Shown here one piece after another: positions 35,609 through 46,599 of a stretch of 64,000 nucleotides of DNA. The stretch is from NCBI GenBank assembly GCA_021613535.1, contig CP075497.1, positions 434,001-498,000 on the forward strand, written 5' to 3'. The notes under the pieces were generated by a model that was not told the DNA's origin, made no database searches, and saw only the letters and a list, made by a program, of their open reading frames with translations. This stretch comes from Adineta vaga (Eukaryota; Rotifera). The position numbers were made by a program, and so were the translations under genes. How positions within the stretch are numbered: position 1 is the first letter of the stretch; the number at the start of each line of letters is the position of its first letter.

Positions 35609-37096
35609 TTAGCAAATGATGGTTAAAATATTCAGCATACCATCGATGTTCGTCAAAACGATAATATCTTGAGAACTATCACCAGTAAAATCACCAACGA
35701 ATATGTCTTCGAAAGATTTTCGATTGATCGTATCTGGGAATATTTTTTGTTCTTGAAAGTTACCTTTTCCATCTCCTAGCAGAATACATATATTGTTACT
35801 AATATTTTCGGTAAGAAGGACATCTTGATGACCGTCACCATTAAAATCACCGACAAAAATATATTCCGCTGTACTACACTCACTTGAGAAATACTTCATT
35901 AATCCACCAAAAGAACCATTTCTATATCCAAACATAAAACTAACAGTATTACCTCCAAAATAGCTAAAAACAATGTCAGTAATATTATCACCATTAAAAT
36001 CACCGACATCGATATATTCAGACGTACCACTATTTTCAATAAAAGACAATTTTGGTTGGTCAAAACTCCCATTGCCATGTCCTAGAAGTGTACAAACATT
36101 TTTATCCCAACCATCATTCATTATAACGATATCCATATGATTATCTTTATTAAAGTCACCGATCGCAAACGACTCCAACCGAGCACCAAGTCCGACATCA
36201 AGTTCTGTTGAGACTGAAAAATATTGATTATTAAATCCAAAAATCACTTGTATATGTTTTTCATATGATTTGAGAACGATAATATCTAGATGACCATCCT
36301 CGTTAAAGTCTGATACAGCGCTTTGAGATATACTACCAGAGTAATTGAAGATATTTTTTGGCTCTTAAAAAGTTGCGTTCCCATTGCCAAATAAAATACT
36401 CAACCTCGTAGTAGAGGAACCAGAGGATACAATATCTACTTGATTATCATCGTTAAAATCACCAGTTGCAATAATGTTTGAAATTGTATTTCCAATTAGC
36501 GAATAGATTGGCAATATATGAAAAGTTCCATCACCAATTCCAAGAAAAACCTGTATACCAGAGGATGTTTGAGGAAAAATTGCAACATCAAGTCGATTAT
36601 CATTATTAAAATCTCCAACAATAGTTTCTGACGAAGAACCGCTCATATACGAGATATCTAGCCTTGTATATTTATATTGTGGATGACAAATTGATACTAT
36701 TAGATGAAAAATAATAATATACAGAATGATATCATTCAATATTAAACGTTTTCAAAACATATAAAGATTACTTACCATTCGCAGCTGGTTTTGTTGATGA
36801 TTTTGTTGTTGTTGTTGATGTTGATTTTGTTGCGGTTGTTGAACTCGGGATAGTATTGTTTGCCATATCTGTAGAGGAAACTATTAAAGAAAAATTGATA
36901 AATCTTTTATAATAGAAACATTTATTAAGAAGCGATGTAATATAAAAAGAATATACCTGTTGTGACAATATTGATGTTTTCTTTTCGCGCGATGTAAATC
37001 GAAAAGAGAACCAAAGCAATAATCACAAACATTACGAGCACACATATTATGACAATTTTGTAAGAACAACAGATTGTCGAATGAATGTTATGTGTT
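35609..37096 (-). CDS. Membrane-anchored FG-GAP/VCBS-repeat protein, with one in-frame stop
   Basis: Exons: 36957-37096 (TM helix KIVIICVLVMFVIIALVLFS), 36776-36880 (Ser/Thr/Lys stalk), and 35609-36696. The last encodes seven or so FG-GAP/VCBS repeats with the D-F-N-x-D-x-x-x-D calcium-binding motif (VGDFNNDNRLDVAIF, ATGDFNDDNQVDIVS, IGDFNKDNHMDIVIM, VGDFNGDNITDIVFS, VGDFNGDGHQDVLLT, VGDFTGDSSQDIIVL). A TAA at 36365-36367 interrupts the frame where repeats expect Gln (N-A-T-F-stop-E-P-K-N-I-F); sequence on both sides stays in frame. The first exon lacks a Met before the TM. It can be spliced in frame (phase 2) to the C-tail of the neighbouring unit C through a 51-bp intron. Extracellular propeller/adhesion role by family. 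Confidence 0.75.
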
Positions 37097-37147
37097 CTAA
37101 AATAAGAATTATTTTAAATGATCGAATGAAAAAGATAAATGATATAC

Positions 37148-38578
37148 CGAGATCTTTTATTAGTTAATATTGGTTCGAATTTAGAAGATGATTTGTAAAT
37201 ATTTTTGTTTACTGTTTCAACAGGTGGCATTTGAATTGAATGAACAGGTTCAACAATACTTATTCGTTTTTTTTTACGATAATTATATATCTTATTTACA
37301 ATTCGAACTATATGAGGAGAAATCCATTTGAGAACAATTGTTAAACCACCTTGAAAACTTAGTAAAACTGTTATTGTATAAAGAATACTAAATCGTTCAG
37401 TATAAGTAAATGAACATGAAGAAGGTAAACATCGTTCATAGTAGGATGAATAGTTGACCGTTGTATTCCTATTCCATTTTTCAACAAATAATTGATTAAG
37501 AAGTTCATTTATAGTCATATTAATTGAGAATTGATTCATTGTTCTTGAGAGAGGAAGAATTTTAGTAGGATAATTTGTATATTGTTGAATAAGATTAAGA
37601 CATGTTTGATTATAAAAACATTCAAGTGTCGAAGAACGAAATGATTCACTTGGTGTACATCCGATTTTCAAACCTTGAAGTGAAAATATTTTAGAAGAAT
37701 TTATATTAATGTCAATGAAATTTGCTTGACTTGTACAATTGGAATATAATCCACATGAACATTTATCATAGATTATACCTTCTGTAGTTGCAATGCCATT
37801 GCGTGTGGAAAAGATATCACCTCTTGTATCTGTAGAGACAATATATTTATAATTCGATCCATACGTTGATATAATTGCATTTCCATGATTAATACTTCGA
37901 ATAAAGGATAGAAATTGCTTGAATATTGCTGGAGCATTTGATTCTATCTGTTCAATTAATGAAAAAAGACGATTATTAAAATTCTTTTCTGACAAAAGTT
38001 GATTGGTGACAAATAAGGAAGAAAGAAATTGTTCAATTGAACTATTCTCTGATTTAATAGAAAAATGACATAATTGTTGAAGAAATTGTAAATGAGCAGA
38101 AAGAAAACGACGATAATCTTGTTGATCATATGTCGAAAGAGTAGTGTCCATGTTCTTTGTCAAATCAATTCGCCATTGATCGGAAACGAATTGACTTAAA
38201 CAGATCTATGAACAAAAAATACATTAAAAATATTTTCGAGATATTGTGATACATTTAAATATTCTTTGTTCTTACTTCATGAAATAATGGTTCTATAGAA
38301 ATTAATCCATAATATACTAATGAAATATTTGAACATGAGCAGTCTAGTTGATTATCATATTGTTGTTTGAGAGAATTATAGAAATCGAAAGATGGTTTAT
38401 CGAAAGTTTTTGTTAATACTTGTGGTTGAACAATTATGAAGAGAAAGAAAATTGTAAGACAAATAAAGAATAAAATAATATAAAGACGAGTTGCCCATTG
38501 ACCAAGATATTTAGCTGTTACTTGATTAGTATTACTTCCAAAACTTCGTAGAGGAAATATGTTGAGATTGAATACCAT
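37148..38578 (-). CDS. Two-TM large-ectodomain membrane protein, unit C
   Basis: Exon 1 38276-38578 and exon 2 37148-38205 join in phase 0 (GAA|GTAAGA and CATAG|ATC). TM1 is LYIILFFICLTIFFLFIIV. The ectodomain carries CSCSN, ICLSQFVSDQW, KCSCGLYSNC, KIGCTPSESF, CFYNQTC and the pre-TM2 motif CLPSSCSFTYTERF; TM2 has SFQGGLTIVLKW. A basic and Pro-rich tail follows. The first Met (38578) lies inside the conserved N-terminal segment: homology to sister units (F-K-x-x-V-F-N-L-N-I-F) extends upstream of it. The tail ends at a donor (TCTCG|GTATAT) that is in phase with the FG-GAP TM exon; if unspliced, the frame ends at 37114. Function unknown. Confidence 0.65.
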
Positions 38579-38629
38579 GTGTTTGAAAAGACTAATTAAC
38601 TTTCGGAATAGTAGTTTTATACGATCACA

Positions 38630-40121
38630 TCAGTGCAGTTGAACTATAGAAAAAAAAGCAATATATTATGATAAATAGCGAAGTGAATTTGAACAGTGTG
38701 AATATGAGACAGTAATTACCTTGTTGTTTCTTTTTCGATTTCTTTGAGGTGAATAAGTTCATAATGAATATGCAAATATAAGGCGTAATAAGACGGATTG
38801 ATACAATAAGACCACCAATCATTGATACCAATATTACCATAATTTCTATCAAAGTCTTTTGACGAATTCTTCTCGAATAAGTGCAATAATTCGGTGAACA
38901 TAAGTCATAAAAGGTTTTGTATGACCATGAAGGATTTCGTTGTTCGATCATTAATTCTCTAATTATGTTCGATATTGAAGTTTTTGGCGAAAAACGACTT
39001 GAACTTGAATTATAAATAAGTGGTTGAATTTTAATCTCAACTAAATCTTCGACATTTTGAGTATATGTTTTATTTAGATAGTTTTTTAAGATTGAAAGAC
39101 AATCGGAATCTGAATAGAAACATTCAAGTGTTGACAAAAGAAGAGATTGAATAACAGAACAACTCAAGATCGATCCAGGAACTACATAAGAAAATACGAA
39201 AAATTCATTTTCACCAATAACAACAGACATATCACTGCGAATAGCAACTGAACTTTGACAATTCCAATTTGTAGCACAAATACAAATTTCTGATGGTGAA
39301 TGTATATTTCGAACACTACGTAAAGGTAATATAAACTAAAATAAAAATAAAACGATTTATTGAATTCTATTTAATGATATACCTGTGAACTATTCCGAAC
39401 TGTAGAGAGAAAAAATGTTTTCGGAACGAACCATTCACCACGAAGTACACCATCTGTAAACGGTTGATCAACTTGCATTATAAGATCAATTGTATTGACC
39501 AAAAGATCAAAATAATTAACCATCGATCGAAAAACTTGATCGATAGTGCTGTTTAATTGTATTTCGAAATCAGTCTTATTGAGAACATTTAAGGTAACAA
39601 ATGATTGCAAAAGAAATCGTTCAATAGCGTCCTTAATCGTTTGATTAACCAATTTACAAAGATTTAATAATAATTGAAACTGTCCAAATGCTTGATTTCG
39701 CCAATCTAATATTTGGGCACCAGAAAGACTTTCTTTCAATATTTTAACCCAACGATCACCAACAAAATCACTTGAACATATTTCATGTATTGTAGGAGAC
39801 AAATTCATGAACTTTCTATATGGTATTGTCATAGTTTTACAAGGACATTTGAGAGTAGTGGAATAAGAATTCTGTAGATCATTATAAATATCGAATGATG
39901 GATTTGAAACGGTTATTGTCATTATTCGAGTATTTAATAAATTAAAGAGAACAAGAATAATTATCGAACCTAATCATATATATCAAACAATTGAAGATAA
40001 GAATAGTTGAAATAAACATACCTGTTAGTAAAAATAAATAAACACGTGTAATAATCTTCTGTTTTTTAATACCATCTTCTGTTCGATCATCGATCTTTTT
40101 AAACAAATTTAATCGTTTCAT
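38630..40121 (-). CDS. Two-TM large-ectodomain membrane protein, unit D
   Basis: Several exons: an N-terminal exon ending FLLTG, an exon with SIIILVLFNLL and ITVSNPSFDIYNDL, KCPCKTM, ICSSDFVGDRW (39371-39970), and a C-terminal exon with SPSEICICATNWNC, CFYSDSDCL, LCSPNYCTYSRRI and TM2 (IMVILVSMIGGLIVSIRLI). After a donor (CAAG|GTAATT, 38720 region) and acceptor CTATAG, it reads V-Q-L-H and stops at TGA 38630-38632; the frame then runs on into unit C. Upstream, the frame is open past its first Met to TAA 40152-40154. This includes Q-T-R-L...IQWMKRLNLF, which aligns with NTRWW...NYNLF of unit B. Same unknown family as units A-C and E. Confidence 0.6.
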
Positions 40122-40219
40122 CCATTGAATAAACTTTGATAAACGTGTTTGTTAAGATACTAAAAATCATGTCGAAGATTATTATATAATTAAATCAATA
40201 ATATATTCCACACACTTAC

Positions 40220-41718
40220 AACTTATATTTCTTGAATTATATTTGAAATTCATTACAGAATGAATTAAACTTGGTACCATGAAACGAAGTATAATAACAA
40301 GACCACCATAAAGACTGATGAACAAAGTGATTGCAGAAGAGATATCAGTTCGATCAGTAGTAGTATATGTGCATAACGATGGAGAACAATGATCGAAATA
40401 TTTTGAATAATTTATTGTAATTGATCTTTCTTTCACAAATAAATCACGAAAATGATCATTGACAGAATGATTTTCTACTAATGAAGTTAAAACCGAATTA
40501 TTCAAATCTAGATGAATCTAAATAATGATATAAGATATGTTTCTAAGAGATATGAAATAATATTACTACAAACTGAATTTAAATTAGGAAAATAGTTGAG
40601 TAATAATTCAAGACATTTAATGTTGTATAAGCAATCAAGACTACTTCGAAGTAAAGCTTCAAGTGGAGTACATCCGGAAAAAAATCCATTAACTTGTTTC
40701 GTTCCCGAATTATATTCATCTCGTCCAAAGAAAACATCAAATATATTATCATTTGAACTATTAAGAAAGCTAACTGGACTCGTTGGATTATTAACACCAC
40801 AAGACATCACGTTGCTTATATTCTTAAAATCAAACTTTGACATAAATCTGACTTGTTCACATCGAATAAGGATATTCTCAGAAAACGGATTAGATTCTAT
40901 TGTAATCTGAAAATTTGTATTGAGAGCAGTAATTAAATGATTTGTCTGAGTTGTGAGTTTAAGATAATTAAGAAATGAAATAATTCGAGTTGATAAATTA
41001 TTTATGAATAATTCACCTTTAGCATCAATTTCAGATTGAACTTGAATATCAGTAAGAAGATAAATTGTAACAAGTTCATTATTACGCAAATCAATCTGAT
41101 TTTGAACTATTGCATCTTGAGAAAATGAACAAAAACTTGTCAAAAGTTCAAACTAAATAAAAAAAACGAAAGTCTATTATTTTTTCCTCTTCATATAAGC
41201 TTTACTTGTGATTTTGCTGTTGTTCGAAAATCGTTTATGTGATATGTACTTGCATTGATGAAATACAATGCATTTATCCATTGTTGTTTAACAAATTCAC
41301 TTGAACAAACAGGATGAAATATAACTGTATCCAAAACAAAATCTTGATAAGGTATTATAATTGTTGAACATCGACATGAAAGAGTTTCTTTATGTTTTAG
41401 ATAAAGTTCATCAAAAATATGACGAGTAATATTTGAATGGATAATTGTTCGAGATTGTGGTTTTATTAAAGTAGTATAGAAAAGAACATATGATGATACT
41501 AAATGAAAAAGAATCAATGATATTGAGTATATTACATCGTTAAAATCATATTTACTAATAAGAAGAAAAGTATATAACCATGTTGAATACTTTTGATGTT
41601 TAAGGACAATTGTTGAATCTTTTATTTCATCATCATAATGATTTTCTTCTGGTATAAAAGCATTATAGTTAATTATATATCCGTAAAACCAACGGAATAC
41701 CCGCTTAAAGTTGATCAT
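40220..41718 (-). CDS. Two-TM large-ectodomain membrane protein, unit E (first of the array)
   Basis: The start at 41718 begins MINFKRVFRWFYGYIINYNAF. A 50-60 bp intron splits TM1 (LYTFLLI|ISSYVLFYTTLI), after which come TIIHSNITRHIFDEL, CRCSTIIIPYQDF, PVCSSEFVKQQW, an ectodomain exon (40570-41143; SGCTPLEALL, CLYNIKCLEL), and a final exon with DHCSPSLCTYTT and TM2 (ITLFISLYGGLVIILRF). The end of the exon has a strong donor (AGTT|GTAAGTGTG at 40219). Read through, the frame ends at 40182. No signal peptide; TM1 acts as anchor. It heads the minus-strand series E-D-C-FG-GAP with gaps under 100 bp. Confidence 0.65.
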
Positions 41719-42565
41719 AACAATTTTATATATGAAAATGATATTGTATACAGTTGAAATTCTATTGAAATAATATAGACTGAAAACAAAAAAAACATTC
41801 TCTTATAACATTTATCTGAAATAACAGTAGAAAAAAAGGGTTTAAATATTCTTGTTTACGCTCGATTATATTTTTATTTTAAAAGAAAAATTTTTAATTA
41901 GAATAAATCATGTCTTTTTTTTTCATTGTGCGCCATTTTATCTCCTTTTCTCTTTTATACTTTTGATTATGAATATTAACTAAATATAATTGCATACCGT
42001 TCCGATAATGATTTTTTCATTGTAAGGAGACAAAAAGAGAAAAACATCTTCGTTAAGTTTGATTTTTCGTCAATATTGAAATTTATATTTATTCTTGTGA
42101 AATAGTCAAAAGTTTTGTCACATATAATCGCTTAATCAGGGTAGGATATATGTGGATAAGTACCCATACTTACCGAAGATATTTTACACATGAAATATAT
42201 CGTTTAAAACAGAGAGATCGATAATCACTTTTAAAAAAGAAAATATATATATTTCCCTATCAAATGTGTGAATATATTGTTATGATATTAGAAAAAAGAA
42301 AAATTTGTGTATTAAAAAGAATATACTTTTTCTCTGCGTCAATTTTGGTCTTTTTTAAGTTTTTGTTTAACTCTTTGTCAGACATCATCATTAGATTGAG
42401 GACGGAAGTTATTGAAAAATCTTGACAAAAACCAATATCGTTCACTTGATGACGAACAACTTCGGCACTACACTGGGAAAAATCTTTTTTTTGATAGAAG
42501 AGTACCATTATACTATTTCAAATAGACTAAATAATAAATTTTATATTAAATGAAAGTCTGTAAAA
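41719..42565. other. Gene-free stretch
   Basis: Upstream of unit E. AT-rich with poly-A/T runs; no supported frame. Confidence 0.45.
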
Positions 42566-42930
42566 AATGGGATTTATTAGTATCAAATCGTATGGATTAT
42601 GGAAATCTTTTAACATCGAACTTGGAGAGGTACTACGCCACGACAAAAAAAATATAACTTTTTGAAACGTTTTTAGTATTTTCCAAACCTTTCCAAATTC
42701 GTCATCACCCAAAAATAAATAAGAAAATATTTCATCTATACAGTTTTGTAGAACCCGATGAGCACACTATCGAACCGTGTAAAAATATCCTAGAGAACAT
42801 CTTACAGTATTATTAAGTTACTGGCATCGTGCTTTTTCATTGCAGAAAGGTATTAAGTTTATGAAAGTTTCTTAAGTTCGATGTTAAAACCTTTTCATAA
42901 ACCTTACGATTTTGTTTCAATAAACCATAT
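42566..42930. repeat. Foldback/MITE-like element, copy 2
   Basis: Inverted ends: ATGGGATTTATTAG...TTTTAACATCGAACTT on the left and AAGTTCGATGTTAAAACC...CAATAAACCAT on the right. The centre (TCATCTATACAGTTTTGTAG, then ACCCGATGAG and TATCGAACCGTGTAAAAA) is clearly related to 3200-3260 of copy 1. Older or differently deleted member of the same family. Confidence 0.6.
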
Positions 42931-43296
42931 TTTTTAGTCTATTTTGAAATTATAGCGACAGCTCCTATCAAAATATTTTTCCCAATCTAGAAAAATGAAT
43001 ATAAAGAATGATATTTGGATGTTTTTTTCTGATGATAGTTCCTATGAATGTATCGCACACTCACCGTCCATTGACAATATAAAAATAATATCTATAGTTG
43101 AACCATCAGTATTGCGAATATACAATTTGTTGTTTAGATATTATTCTACCATCCATACAGAGTACAAAAACTACCATTAGATTACAACAATAAATAAGAA
43201 TAATACTGATGAATATTACGAAACAACCAGTAGTGTCAAACTTGAAAGTTGAATTCAATTATTCATATCTGATACCCCTATTACACTTCCCACACT

Positions 43297-43360
43297 CTAG
43301 AGAGTGTAGGTTTGAGGTTCTCTTATCTGTTAATATCCACATTCAAATCTACACTCTTAA
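43297..43360. repeat. Telomere-like inverted repeat (decayed)
   Basis: CTAGAGAGTGTAGGTTTGAG and CAAATCTACACTCTTAA. Arms pair with each other despite both having drifted from the consensus. Confidence 0.55.
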
Positions 43361-43842
43361 TATATCGGTGTAGAGATCGGACGAACAGGTGTAAAATTAC
43401 TTCCGATATCTTATGAAACAGTAGCCAGTAAATAGAAACACCACATATGGATCCATTATTATACGAAACTATGTTAGCTTTTACTACGATCTGGTAGCGT
43501 GATGTATTCTTTTTTCTCTTTCTTTCGATGATTTGAGTGCAATGTTGTTCTGCTCTATCATTGTATGCCGCAATAACGCATGATTCTCTTTAACTGCGAT
43601 GTGCTTACCAGTTACCTTTTTTTGTTCTTCTACTGGTGATTCTCAGTCAAAGAGCAATACTAATTTCTCTTGTTGTTTTTCTATGTAGATAAGATGGCAG
43701 ATGCAATAGATATACACGCCAACGCCTATTTTTTGTGATAACAGAATATTTATATATCGTCCTTTCATCCACAACAAAAACATTATTGCAATCCTTTTCT
43801 AAGAGAATCACTTTAAATTTCACTCGCGTAGCACAAATAACA

Positions 43843-44128
43843 ATGACATTTCTTAACCGATCCTATCTTATGATGGTTTTCGCTCTCATCCTTGTTTTGT
43901 GTTTCGTTATGCCGACCGTGATGGGTGAGTAGTCCGCTGGACTAATTCATTTGTGCATTATAAAAATTGCATATATACATTCTAGGAAGACCATGTGGAT
44001 GCCCGTGCATGAAATGCTCTGCCGGTTACCAGTGTATACAAGGCTCCAATGGACTTGCACAGTGTGTTAAGTTTGATTTTGACTGGTTTAACGTGGAAAC
44101 ATGGCCAACCGCTAATCTTTCAATATAA
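43843..44128 (+). CDS. Small secreted cysteine-rich peptide
   Basis: Two exons, 43843-43924 and 43986-44128, joined in phase 1 (ATGG|GTGAGT and TTCTAG|GAAG), give 74 aa. The signal peptide core is YLMMVFALILVLCFVMPTVMG. The mature part begins RPCGCPCMKCSAGYQCIQG and ends GLAQCVKFDFDW and a short tail. Seven residues separate the first four cysteines (C-x-C-x-C-x2-C), followed by C-x5-C-type spacing. The pattern resembles a half EGF or a WAP/agouti-like knot but is too short to assign. The frame upstream of the Met is open but lacks a signal. A secreted peptide of unknown function. Confidence 0.7.
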
Positions 44129-44273
44129 TACTCTACTGCCGCCTTTTGTTGACTTTCTTATGAAAAAGCAATAAAATGTCAAAAACTTAACTATAGAAAA
44201 TCCGATAATGTACAAGTATCGAGGATTAGTTCACTAGAAAAGAAAGTCACCTAGTCTTTATTGTACCACCGCA

Positions 44274-44329
44274 TTAGGGTGTGGGTGTGAGCATAGATAA
44301 AGCTACAATACCTCCACTCTTCACTCATA
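44274..44329. repeat. Telomere-like inverted repeat, right arm decayed
   Basis: ATTAGGGTGTGGGTGTGAG, then CCTCCACTCTTCACTCAT. Between convergent genes at 44128 and 44816. Confidence 0.6.
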
Positions 44330-44815
44330 TTTACAATAAACAAAAGAAATCAGTCGAATATGTTTAGTGAACTAACTCCCCATTATCAAGATAAAATCTG
44401 TTTGATTACGCTCAAAGCATATTTTACTAGTATCCGATTGAAATAGAAACGAAAATTATAGTCGTATAATATGAATGAGATTAGAACTTAATTAACATTC
44501 TTTATTTGAAACAAATCAATGTTTACGATCACAAACATACTGTGTCTGACTATTTTGAAGGTTAAAAATACAAAATCTAGTACGCAAACCAATATGACCA
44601 TTAGCAAAATAATCAAAGTAACCATTATTCATACGATCAATCGCCAGATAAATACCAGTACACAAAGAATCAGTATTAATACAACCAGTAGCATAATTAA
44701 TAAAATCATCACGGCGAGACTGAAGATGAGCAATATCACCTCCATAGTTAACAGCAAGATCAGCAGCAGCATGATAATCTGCATCAAGAGCAGCATTGTT
44801 ATAATCTGATCGTAA

Positions 44816-45544
44816 TTAGACTTGGTTATTTTGGCCACAACGAGGACAAAATGGATGCTGTGCTAATGAATATGTTTTATTATTCGCTGTCGTCATGTTA
44901 AAAACAGAGCTTTGACCAGAACTGTTACTCGAGTTTGCGAATTTTTCCACTATCATCGTATCCATGCATTGTAACTGTATAACTCGAGCATCTTTAAAGG
45001 TGTTCTTTTCACAAAATCCACTATACGGATAAAACAGTACTTCTTCTTCTGGATATGCAGAGTAATTTCTAATATCTGTACGATATGTTCCATCATTGGG
45101 CGATCCATCGATTTCAAACATATAACTACCAAATACTTGGGCGATGTTTTTGTTACGACTTGTACTAGAAAATGTTGGCCAGAGAAAAGCCATACCTACT
45201 TTTAGTTGATTCATTTCATTTGATTCAAGTTTAAGTCCTCGATAAACTTTAATTGATTCATATGAAAGATTTTCTTTGATAGCCTGTCGTAATTCATTAA
45301 TGTAGTTTGCGTGTTTCTGCAAAGTTTGAAGATCATCGTTTAGAAGGGCTCTGTTGATTTCTTCATAACAAGAATCTGATCCTTCGATTGTCCATTTACG
45401 GAAAAGACTGACTTTATCAATGTTTCGACTGGACACCATCGTGTTTATGATACTTTTATAAGCTGTACGACGAGATCTTGGCCATGTTACTGGTGATGTT
45501 GTATCAACATATCTATTGAAGATGCCATTGTTGTCTCTTGGCAT
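44816..45544 (-). CDS. NAD(P)+-arginine ADP-ribosyltransferase (ART, R-S-E type)
   Basis: Intronless 242-aa protein with the R-S-E triad of arginine-specific ADP-ribosyltransferases. Arg102 is in VYRGLKL, the Ser-Thr-Ser box is FSSTS (125-129), and the ExE turn is E166-E-E168 in PEEEVLFYPYSGF. No signal peptide or GPI signal is seen, so it is probably cytosolic; the C-terminus is low-complexity (SSNSSGQSSVF) with a CPRCG pair. It transfers ADP-ribose from NAD+ to arginine of target proteins. ARTs of this type are strongly expanded in bdelloids. Substrate unknown. Confidence 0.9.
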   Translation of the reverse strand: MPRDNNGIFNRYVDTTSPVTWPRSRRTAYKSIINTMVSSRNIDKVSLFRKWTIEGSDSCYEEINRALLNDDLQTLQKHANYINELRQAIKENLSYESIKVYRGLKLESNEMNQLKVGMAFLWPTFSSTSRNKNIAQVFGSYMFEIDGSPNDGTYRTDIRNYSAYPEEEVLFYPYSGFCEKNTFKDARVIQLQCMDTMIVEKFANSSNSSGQSSVFNMTTANNKTYSLAQHPFCPRCGQNNQV

Positions 45545-46029
45545 TATTTGTAGTGTGTGTCTTATTCAAGAATATCTGAGTGAGAATGGAAGAGTATATG
45601 GGATACATAAAAAATGGACATCTTTATAGTAACTATATTTTTGTTCGCCGAAAAATATTCTGTCGAAAGAATTTTTTCTCCTCACCGTCACTTTTACGAC
45701 GGCTTTCGAGACGAAAAACTGTCTTCAATGAAACCTTTTTCAGCGAAGAGGATATATATCTTTTATTATTGATTGTAAAAGAATAACAAATAAAGCCATG
45801 ACTCGTCAAAATTGATAAGAAATACTCCTTTATATAGCCCATTAAGATTATATTCACTTTGGGAAGTTTTAATTTTAATTTTATGATTGATAGCAGATAA
45901 TATTCTTGAATCATTGCATGAAAATCGCATCTAAATCTGATTTATATTACGCAACGATATTCATCAATTTTCATTTTGTTTATAGGATAGCTTCAGATAT
46001 CTATAAATACAGGACAAAGGACTTTTCTC
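45545..46029. other. Gene-free stretch
   Basis: Upstream of the ADP-ribosyltransferase gene; no supported frame. Confidence 0.45.
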
Positions 46030-46081
46030 GCTCGAGTATGAGTACATCTTATTCATGCACACCCACACCCACCCTCAAGAA
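46030..46081. repeat. Telomere-like inverted repeat, left arm decayed
   Basis: Intact right arm CACACCCACACCCACCCTC followed by AAG. Left arm reduced to CTCGAGTATGAGT. Confidence 0.6.
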
Positions 46082-46599
46082 TTGTTTTTATTTAATCTAG
46101 AATATTATTAAAATTAATCTTCAAAAGAATAGAATTATTAATGCAATTACGAAACGTTTTGTACATATACTTTAAAACAAAATACTATAAGAATAATATT
46201 ACGACTTTTCACTGTGTATATGATTTGATATAGACACGAACGACTCTTCGAATCAATTGAAAAGAACAATTCAAGATTCGATTCATTTCTATTAATGAAT
46301 ACAAACACTTCTAATGTTGAATTTGAAGAATAACAACATAATTAATAAAGAACACAAAGTATTTTCATTTAAACAATGTTATTATCCTTTTATCATCACG
46401 AATATTTTCATCGAGAATTGAAAAGAAAGAATAATATTAGAAATTCTAAATAATACATAAAACACCTTAATTGAAAAATGGGTTTGTCGAAATGGAAATA
46501 ATTAACATATACGGGAATTGATCGAAACAATTCTTTATGAAGATTTAAATCATTTTGAACTTAATTGAAGTACAACACTTCATTCAATATATCACATCA

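Noticed and set aside
40579-40910. Overlapping frames on both strands within unit E ectodomain exon
   Set aside because: Shadows of the minus-strand unit E exon, which carries the family motifs.
44519-44838. Open frames on both strands rich in Ile/Thr/Ser (about 70-96 codons)
   Set aside because: Low-complexity AT-rich sequence just downstream of the ADP-ribosyltransferase gene; both strands open for the same compositional reason, no domain or signal peptide.
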